A stretch of 42,867 nucleotides of DNA, from assembly GCA_902588975.1 (NCBI GenBank), contig CACIRJ010000006.1, forward strand, positions 30,001 through 72,867. Reading direction: 5' to 3'. This document shows positions 1-10,671 of this stretch, piece after piece; position 1 is the stretch's first letter; every line of letters starts with the position of its first letter. The notes below the pieces were generated by a model, which did no database searches, was not told the origin of the DNA, and worked only from the letters and a program-made list of their open reading frames with translations. The DNA is from an uncultured Pelagibacteraceae bacterium. Its GTDB lineage: Bacteria > Pseudomonadota > Alphaproteobacteria > Pelagibacterales > Pelagibacteraceae. The translations under genes were made by a program, and so were the position numbers.

Positions 1-125
1 GTTGAATTAAATTTTTATTAAATATTCATCATTTCGAATATTTTTTGATTGTTCATCTATTCGAACAATCGGATATAGATATTGATAATACAAAATATTT
101 ACATAATTAAATAGCGAAGTGTTCT
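1..125. other. Internal transcribed spacer, tRNA-Ala to 23S side
   Basis: AT-rich stretch lying downstream (in the minus-strand sense) of tRNA-Ala, where the 23S rRNA would follow in a standard alphaproteobacterial rRNA operon. I see no 23S sequence in these 125 bases, so the 23S gene, if linked, begins beyond the left edge. No ORF or other element is recognisable here. Confidence 0.6.
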
Positions 126-201
126 TGGTGGAGGATAGCGGGATCGAACCGCTGACCTCCTGAATGCAAATCAGGCGCTCTCCCAGCTGAGCTAATCCCC
201 C
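126..201 (-). tRNA. tRNA-Ala (anticodon TGC)
   Basis: The reverse complement folds as a complete cloverleaf of 76 nt. The acceptor strand begins GGGGGAT, the D-arm carries AGCTCAGCTGGGAGAGC, the anticodon stem-loop CTGATTTGCATTCAG presents TGC, and the T-arm has GGTTCGATCC. The 3' CCA is genomically encoded. Together with the neighbouring tRNA-Ile it forms the usual Ile-Ala pair of the 16S-23S spacer, so it is expected to be co-transcribed with the rRNA. Confidence 0.97.
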
Positions 202-209
202 AGAAAAAA

Positions 210-286
210 TGGTGGGCCGAGAAAGACTCGAACTTTCGACCCCACCCTTATCAAGGGTGTGCTCTAACCAACTGAGCTACCGGCCC
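210..286 (-). tRNA. tRNA-Ile (anticodon GAT)
   Basis: A 77-nt cloverleaf on the reverse strand. It starts GGGCCGGTAGCTCAG, has the anticodon stem-loop CCCTTGATAAGGG with anticodon GAT, a T-arm containing GTTCGAGTC, and an encoded CCA end. It is 8 nt from tRNA-Ala and about 100 nt from the 16S 3' end, which is the standard 16S-Ile-Ala-23S arrangement. Confidence 0.97.
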
Positions 287-388
287 TTATCGCAGAAGAG
301 TGAAACACTTATTTTAAAAAGAGAAACGAGGACGGTCAACATTAGCCTGTTATATTTTTTAGATTAAGAAAATTCCTTAATCATCCTT
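287..388. other. 16S to tRNA-Ile spacer
   Basis: About 100 nt of transcribed spacer between the 16S 3' end and tRNA-Ile. It includes a short AT inverted repeat (ATTAAG...CTTAAT near 363-381) just past the mature 16S end, which may contribute to the processing structure. No gene is visible. Confidence 0.5.
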
Positions 389-1865
<1,477 letters not shown>

Positions 1866-2045
1866 AAAAACGGCGCACACTAGCTTCTAAATAAATACTA
1901 AGAATAATATTTATTTAATGTTGAAGTGTGTACGACAAATTTTGGTAACCTTAACCGTCCACACTTCTCTTCTTAAAATATTAACTTTTCAAATAGCTAA
2001 TTGGAGTTAACCAATAAATAACATTTTTATATGTTGAGTGGAACG
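1866..2045 (-). promoter_or_regulatory. 16S rRNA leader with boxA-like site and hairpin
   Basis: Untranslated leader upstream of 16S. On the reverse strand AGCTATTTGAAAAG (complement 1985-1998) resembles the boxA antitermination element of alphaproteobacterial rRNA leaders (TGCTCTTTGAAAA). Downstream, GAAGTGTGGACG and CGTACACACTTC (1923-1934 and 1956-1967) form a 12-bp inverted repeat with one mismatch, a likely leader hairpin used in folding or RNase III processing. Sequence is observed; function is inferred from family resemblance. Confidence 0.5.
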
Positions 2046-2073
2046 CTTATAAATAATAATATTAATAAATCAA
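2046..2073 (-). promoter_or_regulatory. Candidate rRNA operon promoter
   Basis: On the reverse strand a TTGATT -35 box (complement 2068-2073) is followed after 16 nt by TATAAG (complement 2046-2051), placing transcription start about 7 nt downstream and roughly 170 nt ahead of the 16S 5' end. It is the best sigma70-like pair in the 16S upstream region, but AT-rich spacers give chance matches, so this is tentative. Confidence 0.4.
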
Positions 2074-2137
2074 GGAATTAGATAATAATTAAATGTTAAA
2101 AAAAGCATGAAAAATCAACACTTTTTGAGCACTATAT

Positions 2138-3436
2138 ATGAAATTTTTTAGTTCAGACAAATTAAAAGAGTTTGGTATTTTTTTTTTCCTAATTATAATA
2201 ACTATTCTGGTCCTGGTTGTTTTTAGCATCCAAGCGAGCAATAAAAATCAGAATTTAGAAAAAATAAATTCAAGTTTAGATAATACTTACTTAAAAAAAA
2301 CATTAATTGAAATCACAAAAAACTTAAAGCCGAGGTTTATTTATTTTGAATATACTTCTAAATCTGGAGATACCCACCAAAGTGTCATTGACAATTTAAA
2401 AATAACTAAGGAAGAAAAAAAAGAAATACTCAATACAATACTAAAAGAGAAGAAGCTAAAAACTTTAAATGTTAATCAAAAGTTTATCTTTAAAATAGAT
2501 AATTTGTCAAAAGAAAAAATAATTGAGTTCCGAGTCGAAACCGGTAAAAAGAATGAGATCATATTCACAAAAGCTTTTGATGGTAAAAAATTTAATTCTA
2601 AAATAATAACTAAAAATTTTATAAAAAAAGTTGTTTATAAAGAAACGGTTATAGATGGCTCTTTATACAAAAGTGCAATAGATTTAGGCATAAGCGCAAA
2701 TATTATATTAGAATTTGCCAGGTTATATGGATTTCAAATAGATTTTCAAAGAGATATATGGAAAAATGATAGTTTTCAAATAATTTATGAAGAATTTATT
2801 AATGAAAATAAAGAAGTTATTGATACGGGAGAAATAATTTTTGCAAACTTAAACTTGCAAGATAAAGATTATCAACTTTACAAATATCAATATGATGAAA
2901 ATAAGATTGATTATTTTGATGAAAATGGAAAAAGTATTAAAAAAACTTTAATGAAAACTCCTATAAATGGAGCTCGTTTATCTTCTTCATATGGAAAAAG
3001 GAAACATCCAATTTTAGGATACACAAAAATGCACACGGGAACAGATTTTGCTGCTCCAACTGGTACACCAATAATGGCATCAGGAGATGGCAAGGTCACC
3101 AAAGCAGGTTGGTGTGGTGGTGGAGGAAATTGCGTAAAGATAAAACATAATAGAAAGTATCAAACAGTGTATGCGCATATGTCAAAATTTGGAAGAGGCA
3201 TTAAAAAAGGTGTAAGAGTAAGGCAAGGACAAATCATTGGTTATGTTGGTTCCACAGGACTTTCAACTGGACCACATTTACACTACGAAGTCATTGAAAA
3301 TGGAAAAAAAGTTAACTCTCAAAAACTTAGATTGCCATCAGGAAAGATTTTAAAAGGTAAAGAAAGAAAAGAATTTGAAATTGCAAAAATTAAAATAGAT
3401 GTTTTGAAATCAAATTTAATTTTAAGTTTAAATTAA
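2138..3436 (+). CDS. M23-family membrane-anchored zinc metallopeptidase
   Basis: A 432-residue envelope protein of the lysostaphin/LytM type that probably cleaves peptidoglycan cross-bridges or activates amidases in the periplasm. An uncleaved N-terminal membrane segment spans about residues 14-32. An OapA/LysM-like stretch (SGDTHQSVIDNLKI, about 76-89) precedes a middle beta-rich region. The C-terminal M23 domain (about 275-395) keeps the zinc ligands H299 and D303 (HTGTDFAAP), H347 (YAHMS) and H382 in GPHLHYEV, so it should be active. It starts 272 nt from the 16S gene on the opposite strand, and its stop overlaps the stop of the convergent DUF4167 gene by 4 nt. The natural substrate cannot be told from sequence. 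Confidence 0.9.
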   Translation: MKFFSSDKLKEFGIFFFLIIITILVLVVFSIQASNKNQNLEKINSSLDNTYLKKTLIEITKNLKPRFIYFEYTSKSGDTHQSVIDNLKITKEEKKEILNTILKEKKLKTLNVNQKFIFKIDNLSKEKIIEFRVETGKKNEIIFTKAFDGKKFNSKIITKNFIKKVVYKETVIDGSLYKSAIDLGISANIILEFARLYGFQIDFQRDIWKNDSFQIIYEEFINENKEVIDTGEIIFANLNLQDKDYQLYKYQYDENKIDYFDENGKSIKKTLMKTPINGARLSSSYGKRKHPILGYTKMHTGTDFAAPTGTPIMASGDGKVTKAGWCGGGGNCVKIKHNRKYQTVYAHMSKFGRGIKKGVRVRQGQIIGYVGSTGLSTGPHLHYEVIENGKKVNSQKLRLPSGKILKGKERKEFEIAKIKIDVLKSNLILSLN

Positions 3437-3831
3437 TCAGTTTTATTTGCTGTTTCTAGATTATTATCTATTTTTTTATCTGTGATATTGTCGATTTCTT
3501 TTTTAAAGGTCTGCTCAATTACATTATTGTTTTCATTTTCAGATTTATTCAATTCATTTATACTTAGAACTCTTTGAAAATGGTCTGCATGCTGCAAGTA
3601 ATTCTCTGACAAAATTTTATCTCCAGATGATAAAGCCTCTCTAGCTAAATTATTGTATTTATCAATTAGTTTTGCGGCATTTTGATTATTTCTTCCTGGA
3701 TTTCTGTGTTTAAAATCAGAGCCAGGATTAAATTCATTTTGGCTCTTATGTCCATTAGAATTTCTTTTCCTATAATTCCTATCTCCAGTGGATTTAAATC
3801 TATATTTTCTATTATTTCGATAATTATTCAT
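3433..3831 (-). CDS. DUF4167 domain protein
   Basis: A 132-residue basic protein. Residues 1-50 are Asn/Arg/Lys-rich and look disordered. The conserved DUF4167 core follows at about 52-92, with the diagnostic pattern KYNNLAREALSSGD...ENYLQHADHFQRV. The family is characteristic of Alphaproteobacteria and usually sits directly after prmC, exactly as here (1-nt overlap). The charged N-terminus suggests nucleic-acid or ribosome association, but no function is established. It is the last gene of the lysC-ispG-prfA-prmC operon. The acidic C-terminal tail after residue 92 is not conserved in the family as I know it. Confidence 0.85.
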   Translation of the reverse strand: MNNYRNNRKYRFKSTGDRNYRKRNSNGHKSQNEFNPGSDFKHRNPGRNNQNAAKLIDKYNNLAREALSSGDKILSENYLQHADHFQRVLSINELNKSENENNNVIEQTFKKEIDNITDKKIDNNLETANKTD

Positions 3832-4676
3832 TAGCTTAATTTAGTGGACACAATAACTCTAGGTGATGATTGAAAATCTTTGCAAACTTGATTTATATAA
3901 AAACCATTTTTATTCAATAATTTTACAACCTCATTCCTTTGTGTGTTTCCAATTTCAAATATTAATTTTCCGTTGTATTTTAACAATTTATTGCTTTTTA
4001 ATATTAATTTTTTTATTTCACTTAATCCATCTAAGCCAGCTTTTAAAGCAATTAAAGGCTCATACTTTTTAACATTGTCATCTAATCTCTTTAAGTCGAA
4101 TTTTTTAATGTATGGAGGATTAGAAACAATTAAATCATATTTATTATGATTAAATTTGTCAACATCGATGTTTACGAATTTAATATTATTTTCTAAGTGA
4201 TGCATTTTTGCATTAAATATTGCTATATTTAAAGCCTTTTTACTAATATCTATAGCTGTTCCAAGAGAATTAGGTCTCTCTTTTAATATTGATATCAAAA
4301 TACATCCGGATCCTGTTCCAATATCAAGAATATGCTTAGATGAATTTCGATTAATAATTTTTAATGCTTCATGAACAATAATTTCAGTTTCAGGCCTTGG
4401 AATTAAAACGTGATTATTAACTTTAAAATTATATCTCCAAAACTCTTTTTTTTTTGTTATGTGAGCAATTGGTTCTTTGTTTTTTCTTCGTAAAACTAAT
4501 TTCTTAAATTTGTTAAATTTTTTTATTTCAATTTTATTTTGTAAATTAATTAATATATTTTCTCTAGTATAATTTAGAACATTTGATAAAAGTATTTGTG
4601 TATCTAAGTTATAACTTTTAATATCACTTGATTTTAATAGTTTATTTCCAAAATTTAATGCATCTAAATAATTCAT
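3831..4676 (-). CDS. prmC: PrmC, release factor glutamine methyltransferase
   Basis: A 281-residue SAM-dependent N5-glutamine methyltransferase that modifies the GGQ glutamine of peptide release factors and so raises termination efficiency. The helical N-terminal release-factor-binding region (1-85) precedes the class I methyltransferase fold with the SAM motif LDIGTGSGCI (117-126) and the catalytic NPPY (186-189); PRPETE at 93-98 is also typical. It sits immediately after prfA, its substrate (1-nt overlap), the classical prfA-prmC pairing. Translational coupling is likely because no SD-bearing spacer exists. Confidence 0.96.
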   Translation of the reverse strand: MNYLDALNFGNKLLKSSDIKSYNLDTQILLSNVLNYTRENILINLQNKIEIKKFNKFKKLVLRRKNKEPIAHITKKKEFWRYNFKVNNHVLIPRPETEIIVHEALKIINRNSSKHILDIGTGSGCILISILKERPNSLGTAIDISKKALNIAIFNAKMHHLENNIKFVNIDVDKFNHNKYDLIVSNPPYIKKFDLKRLDDNVKKYEPLIALKAGLDGLSEIKKLILKSNKLLKYNGKLIFEIGNTQRNEVVKLLNKNGFYINQVCKDFQSSPRVIVSTKLS

Positions 4677-5749
4677 TAATTTAGTTTACTAAGTTCATCC
4701 TGTTGAGCTTGAAGACTTAAGCTTTCAAGCATTTCATCAAAAATTTCACCTTCCATAAACTCTTCTAATTTATGTAAAGTTAAGTTAATTCTGTGGTCTG
4801 TTACCCTACCTTGTGGGAAATTATATGTTCTAATTCTTTCAGATCTATCACCGGTTCCAATTTTACTTTTTCTATCTAAAGATCTTTCTTGATCAATCTT
4901 TTGTCTTTCATAATTATATATTCTAGACTTTAGTATTTTCAATCCTTTTTCTTTATTTCTTATTTGTGATTTTTCATCTTGTTGACTAACTACAATCCCA
5001 GTTGGAAGATGTGTTATTCTTACTGCTGAGTCTGTTGTATTTACGCTTTGACCGCCTGGTCCACTACTTCTAAAAACATCAATTCTTAAGTCTTTATCTT
5101 CTAATTTAATATCTAAGTCTTCTGCCTCTGGTAAAACTGCAACTGTAGCTGCAGATGTGTGCACTCTTCCTTGAGTTTCAGTATCAGGAACTCGCTGGAC
5201 TCTATGCACACCACTTTCATATTTTAATGAGGAATAAATATTTTTTCCTTTGATTAAAGATATTACTTCCTTAAGTCCACCAGCTTCACTTTTAGAAATA
5301 GAAATAATTTCGATGTTCCATTTTTTTTTTTGACTAACTTTTTCATACATTTTATATAAATCTGAAGCAAAGAGGCTTGCTTCAAGACCACCCGTTCCTG
5401 CTCTAATTTCAATAATTGCATTTTTACTGTCGGCAATATCCTTGGGTAGTAAGAACAATTTTATTTTTTTTTCATTTGTTTCATAATTAGCTTTTAAATT
5501 TTCAAGTTCTTTATTTGCAAAATCTCTCATCTCTGGATCTGAGTTTTTATCATTTATTATAGTATTTAGGTCACCAATATCTTTTTTGTAACTCAAATAC
5601 TCTTTCGCATATTTAACTATATCGGTTAAATCTGAATATTCTTTTGAAATTTCGGCAAATTTTTTTTTATCAACCTGACCTGAAGATAGTTCTTTTTCAA
5701 GTTTAAGATGTCTATCAATTAAATATTGGACTTTATCCTGTGGGAGCAT
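4676..5749 (-). CDS. prfA: Peptide chain release factor 1
   Basis: A 357-residue class I release factor that reads UAA and UAG. Identity as RF1 rather than RF2 rests on the PxT anticodon tripeptide (PDT, 188-190), where RF2 has SPF. The GGQ catalytic motif is at 232-234 within [10 protein letters not shown]; its glutamine is the target of the downstream prmC product. Length matches the family (about 355-360). It lies 7 nt after ispG and overlaps prmC by 1 nt. The coding strand contains an 11-A tract (complement 5321-5331) encoding a Lys run. Confidence 0.97.
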   Translation of the reverse strand: MLPQDKVQYLIDRHLKLEKELSSGQVDKKKFAEISKEYSDLTDIVKYAKEYLSYKKDIGDLNTIINDKNSDPEMRDFANKELENLKANYETNEKKIKLFLLPKDIADSKNAIIEIRAGTGGLEASLFASDLYKMYEKVSQKKKWNIEIISISKSEAGGLKEVISLIKGKNIYSSLKYESGVHRVQRVPDTETQGRVHTSAATVAVLPEAEDLDIKLEDKDLRIDVFRSSGPGGQSVNTTDSAVRITHLPTGIVVSQQDEKSQIRNKEKGLKILKSRIYNYERQKIDQERSLDRKSKIGTGDRSERIRTYNFPQGRVTDHRINLTLHKLEEFMEGEIFDEMLESLSLQAQQDELSKLN

Positions 5750-5756
5750 TAATTTT

Positions 5757-6851
5757 TTATAAGTTTGAGACTTTTTCTTCTACCAAAGTAACAATTTTAT
5801 CTATCATATTATTTGTCATTACTTTTTCAGTTTCTATACCATTTAAATACAACATGTGGTTATCTTTTCCACCACCAGTAATTCCTATTTCTGTTTGTTT
5901 TGCCTCTCCTGGTCCATTCACAACACAACCTATAATCGATAGTGTTATTGGTTTTTTTATGTGAGATAGTCTTTTCTCTAGTTGTTTTACAGTTTCAATA
6001 ACTTGAAAAGCTTGTCTAGCGCAAGATGGACATGAAATAATTTTTACACCTCTATTTCTTAAATTTAATGATTTTAAAATTTCATTGCCAACTTTAATTT
6101 CCTCAACTGGATCATCAGATAGGGATACTCTAATTGTATCGCCAATCCCATCTAATAATAAACTTCCAAATCCAATAGATGTTTTAATACTTCCTGGCAA
6201 ATAGCTACCTGCCTCAGTAATTCCCAAGTGAAGGGGATAATCTGTTTTTTCTGATAATAATTTATATGCAGCAACTGATAAAAATACATCTGAAGATTTT
6301 ACACTAATTTTAAAATTTGAAAAATCCATATCCTCAATTATTCGTATATTTCTCAAAGCACTTTCAACTAAAGCTTCGGGACAGGGTTCTTTATATTTTT
6401 CAAGAATATCTTTTTCAAGTGATCCAGCATTAACACCAATTCTAATAGAACAGTTGTTATTTTTTGCGGCGGAAACAACTTCTGCAACCCTTTTTGTATC
6501 TCCTATATTTCCAGGATTTATTCTAAGACAATCTGCACCATTCTCAGCTGCTTCAATTGCTCTTTTATAATGGAAATGAATATCTGCAACTAGAGGAACA
6601 TCCACATGTTTAATTATTGTTTTTAAAGCTTCTGTTGACTTACTATCAGGGCATGAAACTCTAACGATATCTGCACCAGCTTCAGTAACTTTATGAATTT
6701 GTTCTATTGTAGATTTGTGGTCATTTGTCAATGTATTAGTCATTGTCTGAACAGTGATTGGATTATTTCCACCAACTTTAATTTTACCGACACTTATCTC
6801 TTTAGTCTTCTTTCTATTAATTTTTCTAAATGGTCTAATTTCAGTTGTCAT
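5757..6851 (-). CDS. ispG: 4-hydroxy-3-methylbut-2-enyl diphosphate synthase
   Basis: IspG/GcpE, the [4Fe-4S] enzyme that converts MEcPP to HMBPP in the MEP isoprenoid pathway. At 364 residues it is the short bacterial type, with a TIM barrel (about 15-265) and a C-terminal iron-sulfur domain. The three cluster cysteines are C274 and C277 (SCPSC) and C309 ([11 protein letters not shown]), with the fourth ligand Glu at 316. It overlaps lysC by 4 nt, implying translational coupling in the lysC-ispG-prfA-prmC-DUF4167 transcript. No oddities seen. Confidence 0.96.
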   Translation of the reverse strand: MTTEIRPFRKINRKKTKEISVGKIKVGGNNPITVQTMTNTLTNDHKSTIEQIHKVTEAGADIVRVSCPDSKSTEALKTIIKHVDVPLVADIHFHYKRAIEAAENGADCLRINPGNIGDTKRVAEVVSAAKNNNCSIRIGVNAGSLEKDILEKYKEPCPEALVESALRNIRIIEDMDFSNFKISVKSSDVFLSVAAYKLLSEKTDYPLHLGITEAGSYLPGSIKTSIGFGSLLLDGIGDTIRVSLSDDPVEEIKVGNEILKSLNLRNRGVKIISCPSCARQAFQVIETVKQLEKRLSHIKKPITLSIIGCVVNGPGEAKQTEIGITGGGKDNHMLYLNGIETEKVMTNNMIDKIVTLVEEKVSNL

Positions 6852-8059
6852 TTGTCTAACTTAAATTCTTTATGCAAACATTTTACAGCTTTTGAAGCGT
6901 TTGTGCTTTTTATTAAAACTGATATTTTAATTTCTGAAGTTGAGATAACCTGTATATTTATATTTTTTTTTGCAAGTGCCTGAAACATTCTAAAGGTAAC
7001 GCCTGGAGTAGTAATCATTCCAACACCTATTATTGATACTTTAGATACATTTTTATCAAATATTAATTTTTTAAATACAATATTTTTATTTTTATTTATA
7101 ATTTTTTTTGTTTTATTCAAATCATTTGACTTGATTGTAAATGTAAGATCTGTTTGTTTACCATCAACAGATATATTTTGAACTACCATATCTACATTTA
7201 TCGAATTTTGTGAAAGTGGTTTAAATATAGAGGCTGCTATGCCTGGTTTATCTTTAACTCCTAATAAAGTTACTTTTGCATCATTATCCGTGGAAGAAAT
7301 TCCTGTGATAATTTTATTATTAATAATATTTTTTCTTTTTGTAATTAATGTGCCAGATTTATTTATAAATGATGATTTTACTTCGATATTTATCCTATTT
7401 AATCTTGCATCTTGTATAGAATCTGGTTGCATTACTTTTGAGCCTAATGAGGCCATTTCTAACATTTCTTCATAAGATATATTTTTAATTTTTTTTGCAG
7501 AGTTAAGTTTATTTGGATCTGTTGTATATACTCCCTCAACATCTGTGTAAATGACACATCGATCAGCTTTAAAAAACTTTGCAACCATAATTGCGCTTGA
7601 ATCTGAGCCACCCCTGCCAATAGTTGTAATATTTGAATTTTTATCCACACCCTGAAACCCAGCGATAATAGGAATTCCTCCCGATTTTAAAAATTTTAAA
7701 ATTTTAGTTTTATTTATATATTTAATTCTTGAATATTTGTGTTTACCCTCTGTTATAATTGGTATTTGCCAGGCCATCCAAGATCTAGAATTTAAACCAT
7801 TTGATGCTAAATGACCTGCTAACAACGAACAAGAAATCTGCTCACCAGCAGAAACTAGAGTATCATATTCATTATCAGGAAAATTTTCACTGATTTTTTT
7901 TGACATATTGATCAACTTATTGGTAGTACCACTCATTGCAGATGACAAAACTATTACTCTATATCTTTTTGAGTAAGATTTAATTATTTTTGATACTTTT
8001 TTAATTCTTTGAATTGACCCAACTGAAGTACCGCCAAATTTTAATACAATAATTTTCAT
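6848..8059 (-). CDS. lysC: Aspartate kinase
   Basis: A 403-residue aspartokinase that catalyses the first step from aspartate to lysine, threonine and methionine. The kinase domain (1-240) has KFGGTSVG at 7-14, the SAGEQ substrate motif, GRGGSD for ATP binding, and [11 protein letters not shown]. Two ACT domains fill roughly 265-403, as in feedback-regulated monofunctional enzymes (LysC/Ask type). It is the first gene of its operon. A perfect TTGACA lies upstream (complement 8114-8119), although no equally good -10 follows at 17 nt. Confidence 0.96.
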   Translation of the reverse strand: MKIIVLKFGGTSVGSIQRIKKVSKIIKSYSKRYRVIVLSSAMSGTTNKLINMSKKISENFPDNEYDTLVSAGEQISCSLLAGHLASNGLNSRSWMAWQIPIITEGKHKYSRIKYINKTKILKFLKSGGIPIIAGFQGVDKNSNITTIGRGGSDSSAIMVAKFFKADRCVIYTDVEGVYTTDPNKLNSAKKIKNISYEEMLEMASLGSKVMQPDSIQDARLNRINIEVKSSFINKSGTLITKRKNIINNKIITGISSTDNDAKVTLLGVKDKPGIAASIFKPLSQNSINVDMVVQNISVDGKQTDLTFTIKSNDLNKTKKIINKNKNIVFKKLIFDKNVSKVSIIGVGMITTPGVTFRMFQALAKKNINIQVISTSEIKISVLIKSTNASKAVKCLHKEFKLDK

Positions 8060-8091
8060 TGGTAGTTTTATTTACAAGCTTTATAATATTG

Positions 8092-8119
8092 ATAAAATAC
8101 ATCTTATTTATAATGTCAA
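8092..8119 (-). promoter_or_regulatory. Possible lysC operon promoter
   Basis: On the reverse strand there is a perfect -35 hexamer TTGACA (complement 8114-8119). The region 15-18 nt downstream is TATTTTATC, only a loose -10. It is the sole consensus -35 in the 66-nt gap between the divergent lysC and ubiG genes. Confidence 0.3.
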
Positions 8120-8125
8120 TATAGA

Positions 8126-8854
8126 ATGAGCAATAATACTATAAACAAAGAAGAAGTAGAAAAATTTAGCAAAATTGCTGAAGAATGGTGGAATCCTAAT
8201 GGAAAATTTAAACCACTTCACAAATTTAATCCAATTAGAATAGAGTACATAAAAAACAATATTATTAAAGATTTTAACATTTCATCAAATCACAAACCAT
8301 TAAAAGGAATAAGTATTCTTGATATTGGATGTGGAGGAGGTTTATTATCTGAACCTTTAGCAAGACTTGGAGCAGAAGTTGTGGGTATCGATGCCTCCAA
8401 AAAAAATATTGATATTGCAAAACATCATTTAAAGAAAAGTAATTTAAACATTGAGTATCATGATAAGTCTCCAGAGAATTTTAATTATGAAAAAAAATTT
8501 GATGTAATTCTTAATATGGAAATAGTTGAACATGTTGAAGATATTCCTAAATTTATAGATCAAAGTACAAAATTTTTAAAAAACAATGGCTTAATGTTCA
8601 TTGCCACCTTAAACCAAACATTAAAATCTTATTTATTTGCAATAATAGGAGCTGAATATATTTTAAGATGGCTTCCAATCGGAACACATGATTGGAATAA
8701 ATTTGTAAAACCTGAAAATCTAGAAGGTATCTGTAATAAATATTCACTTGTTTTAAAAAAGATTGACGGAGTTAAATTTAATCCACTTTTAAATAAGTGG
8801 AAACTTTCAAATGACAAATCAGTAAATTATATAACAAAGTACAAAAAGAGTTAA
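8126..8854 (+). CDS. ubiG: Ubiquinone biosynthesis O-methyltransferase
   Basis: A 242-residue class I SAM methyltransferase of the UbiG/Coq3 family, which performs both O-methylations in ubiquinone synthesis at the membrane. The N-terminus EEVEKFSKIAEEWWNPNGKF is the UbiG signature, the SAM-binding motif ILDIGCGGG is at 64-72, and EHVEDIP and GTHDWNKF follow as in the family. It is divergent from lysC (66 nt) and ends with a 4-nt tail overlap against the DUF1178 gene. Two TATAAT hexamers lie in the gap (8082-8087 and 8109-8114) on this strand, either of which could serve its promoter. Confidence 0.95.
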   Translation: MSNNTINKEEVEKFSKIAEEWWNPNGKFKPLHKFNPIRIEYIKNNIIKDFNISSNHKPLKGISILDIGCGGGLLSEPLARLGAEVVGIDASKKNIDIAKHHLKKSNLNIEYHDKSPENFNYEKKFDVILNMEIVEHVEDIPKFIDQSTKFLKNNGLMFIATLNQTLKSYLFAIIGAEYILRWLPIGTHDWNKFVKPENLEGICNKYSLVLKKIDGVKFNPLLNKWKLSNDKSVNYITKYKKS

Positions 8855-9273
8855 TTTTCCTTATCTTCAATCCATGGAATGGTTGATGTCTCTATACCTT
8901 CTTCTTTTAGTTCTTTAATATCTTCAATTGATGCTTTGCCAAAAATATTTTTTTTATTCTTTTTTTTGTTGTAATGAATAGATCTAGCCTCATAAGCAAA
9001 ATTTTGTCCAACATATTCAAAGTTTTCTTTAACAAATTTTTGATATTCTCTTAATTTTTTTTTAACATTTTTATAATTCTTGTAAGCTTTATCTTGTTTG
9101 AAGTTAGAATTAGCTAAATTTGGCTTCATCAAAGACTTTTCAATTTTTTGAGAATTACACTGCTGACAGCTAAGAAGCTTTAGTTTTTTTAATTTATCGT
9201 ATTCTTTTGAGCTAGCAAACCAGCTTTCAAACTCAAGACTGCAATTTTTACAATTTAATAAATACTTAATCAT
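8851..9273 (-). CDS. DUF1178 family protein
   Basis: A 140-residue small protein of the DUF1178 family, common in Alpha- and Betaproteobacteria and of unknown function. It starts MIKYLLNC, and two CxxC knuckles (C8/C11 and C36/C39) make a zinc-ribbon-like N-terminus. The remainder is a Lys-rich helical region and the conserved end with ASIEDIKELKEEGI. It is 37 nt downstream of argJ on the same strand and probably shares its transcript. Function unknown; a regulatory or chaperone role is only a guess from the zinc-ribbon. Confidence 0.85.
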   Translation of the reverse strand: MIKYLLNCKNCSLEFESWFASSKEYDKLKKLKLLSCQQCNSQKIEKSLMKPNLANSNFKQDKAYKNYKNVKKKLREYQKFVKENFEYVGQNFAYEARSIHYNKKKNKKNIFGKASIEDIKELKEEGIETSTIPWIEDKEN

Positions 9274-9310
9274 TGAAATTACTTAATTATATTTTATAAG
9301 ATTTCAATAC

Positions 9311-10612
9311 TTAAGATCTGTAATCAGAATTAATTTCAATATATTCCTTTGATAAATCCATAGTATACGCTGTAAATTTTTTATTTCCAATAGATAGATC
9401 AATTGTTATCTCTATATTCTCATTTTTCATATAATCACTTAGGATATTTTCGTTATAATTTTTATCTAATTTTCCATTTTTAAGGATCATATTAGATCCC
9501 ATTAGTATAGATAATTTTTCTTGTTTAACAGTCGAACCACTTTTTCCGATTGCCATTGCAATTCTACCCCAATTAGGATCTTCTCCAAAGATTGCTGTTT
9601 TAACTAATGGTGAGTTAGCTATTGAGAAACAAATATTTTTTGCATCTTTCTCAGTTTTGCTATTAATGCAATTAATAGTAACGAATTTTGTTGCTCCTTC
9701 TCCATCGCTCGCAACTCTTTTTGCTAAATTTAGCATGACCTGATGAACACTACTAATGAATTGCTTTAATTTTGGATCTTTAAAACTTTTTATCTCTTTA
9801 TGGTTTGCTTTGCCTGTTGAAAATATTGATACCATGTCATTTGTACTAGTATCCCCATCGCATGTTATAGCATTAAAAGTAGTCTTAATATTTAAATTAA
9901 GTATCTGTCTCAAAATTGATGAAGGAATATTGGCATCAGTAAAAATAAATCCTAAAGTTGTTGCCATATTTGGAAAGATCATTCCTGATCCTTTTGCAAC
10001 TCCATATATTTTTACATCGGAACCAGCTATCTTACATTCTGCCATTGATAATTTTGGTTTAGTATCTGTTGTCATAATTCCAAGAGCTGCTTTGATCCAA
10101 ATTAGTTTATTTTGATTGTATTTTATTTTATCAACTAAGTTTTTAGTACTAATTAATATTTCATTTTCAGGAAATTTTTCCCCTATGGTACCAGTGCAAG
10201 CAAATAATATTTGGTTTGGTTTGATTTCTATTGGCTTTTCCTCATCTTCTATTTGTTTTGATGTTAATAATTTTGACAAATTCAAGGAAATTTTTTTAAG
10301 AGAGTTATAGCCATCATTTCCTGTTAAGGCATTTGCGTTTCTTGTATTGATTAAAATGCCATAAATTTTTTTATCTTTTATTTTTTTATTCCATTTTATA
10401 TTTTCAGATACTAAACTAGATTTTGTATATACATTTGCATAATTTGCACCATTCCTAAAATAAAATAAAACTAAGTCGTCTCTTTTTTTATTATAAAGAC
10501 CACAGCTAATTGTTGAGATAGATAATCCATCAATATGTTCAAGATCTTGAAAATGTCCTATTTTAGAGTCCTTGTATTTCTTGTCAAAAAAGTTGTTTAT
10601 ACCAAAATCCAT
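9311..10612 (-). CDS. argJ: Bifunctional ornithine acetyltransferase/N-acetylglutamate synthase
   Basis: ArgJ (433 residues) transfers acetyl from N-acetylornithine to glutamate, closing the cyclic arginine pathway. It is made as a proenzyme that cleaves itself before the Thr in the MATTLG motif (216-221, T218 expected as the new N-terminal nucleophile), within KGSGMIFPNMATTLG. The oxyanion Thr-Gly pair appears as CTGTIGE (139-145). argD and argF, which act downstream, are both in this window (21.5-23.6 kb), so arginine synthesis is well represented. It is divergent from secA by 59 nt. Confidence 0.95.
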   Translation of the reverse strand: MDFGINNFFDKKYKDSKIGHFQDLEHIDGLSISTISCGLYNKKRDDLVLFYFRNGANYANVYTKSSLVSENIKWNKKIKDKKIYGILINTRNANALTGNDGYNSLKKISLNLSKLLTSKQIEDEEKPIEIKPNQILFACTGTIGEKFPENEILISTKNLVDKIKYNQNKLIWIKAALGIMTTDTKPKLSMAECKIAGSDVKIYGVAKGSGMIFPNMATTLGFIFTDANIPSSILRQILNLNIKTTFNAITCDGDTSTNDMVSIFSTGKANHKEIKSFKDPKLKQFISSVHQVMLNLAKRVASDGEGATKFVTINCINSKTEKDAKNICFSIANSPLVKTAIFGEDPNWGRIAMAIGKSGSTVKQEKLSILMGSNMILKNGKLDKNYNENILSDYMKNENIEITIDLSIGNKKFTAYTMDLSKEYIEINSDYRS

Positions 10613-10638
10613 GCTATTTAATTTTTTAAATAAATAAC

Positions 10639-10667
10639 TATATAATTTATAACTATTAAAACATCAA
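10639..10667 (-). promoter_or_regulatory. Candidate argJ promoter
   Basis: Reverse strand: TTGATG (complement 10662-10667), a 17-nt spacer, then TATATA (complement 10639-10644), within the 59-nt gap between divergent argJ and secA. On the other strand TATAAT at 10641-10646 could serve secA, so the two promoters would overlap back to back. Confidence 0.4.
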
Positions 10668-10671
10668 AAAT

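Noticed and set aside
2911..3102. Antisense ORFs inside the M23 gene and many other antisense frames across the window
   Set aside because: They overlap well-supported genes completely, show no motifs, and reflect shadow coding in AT-rich DNA.
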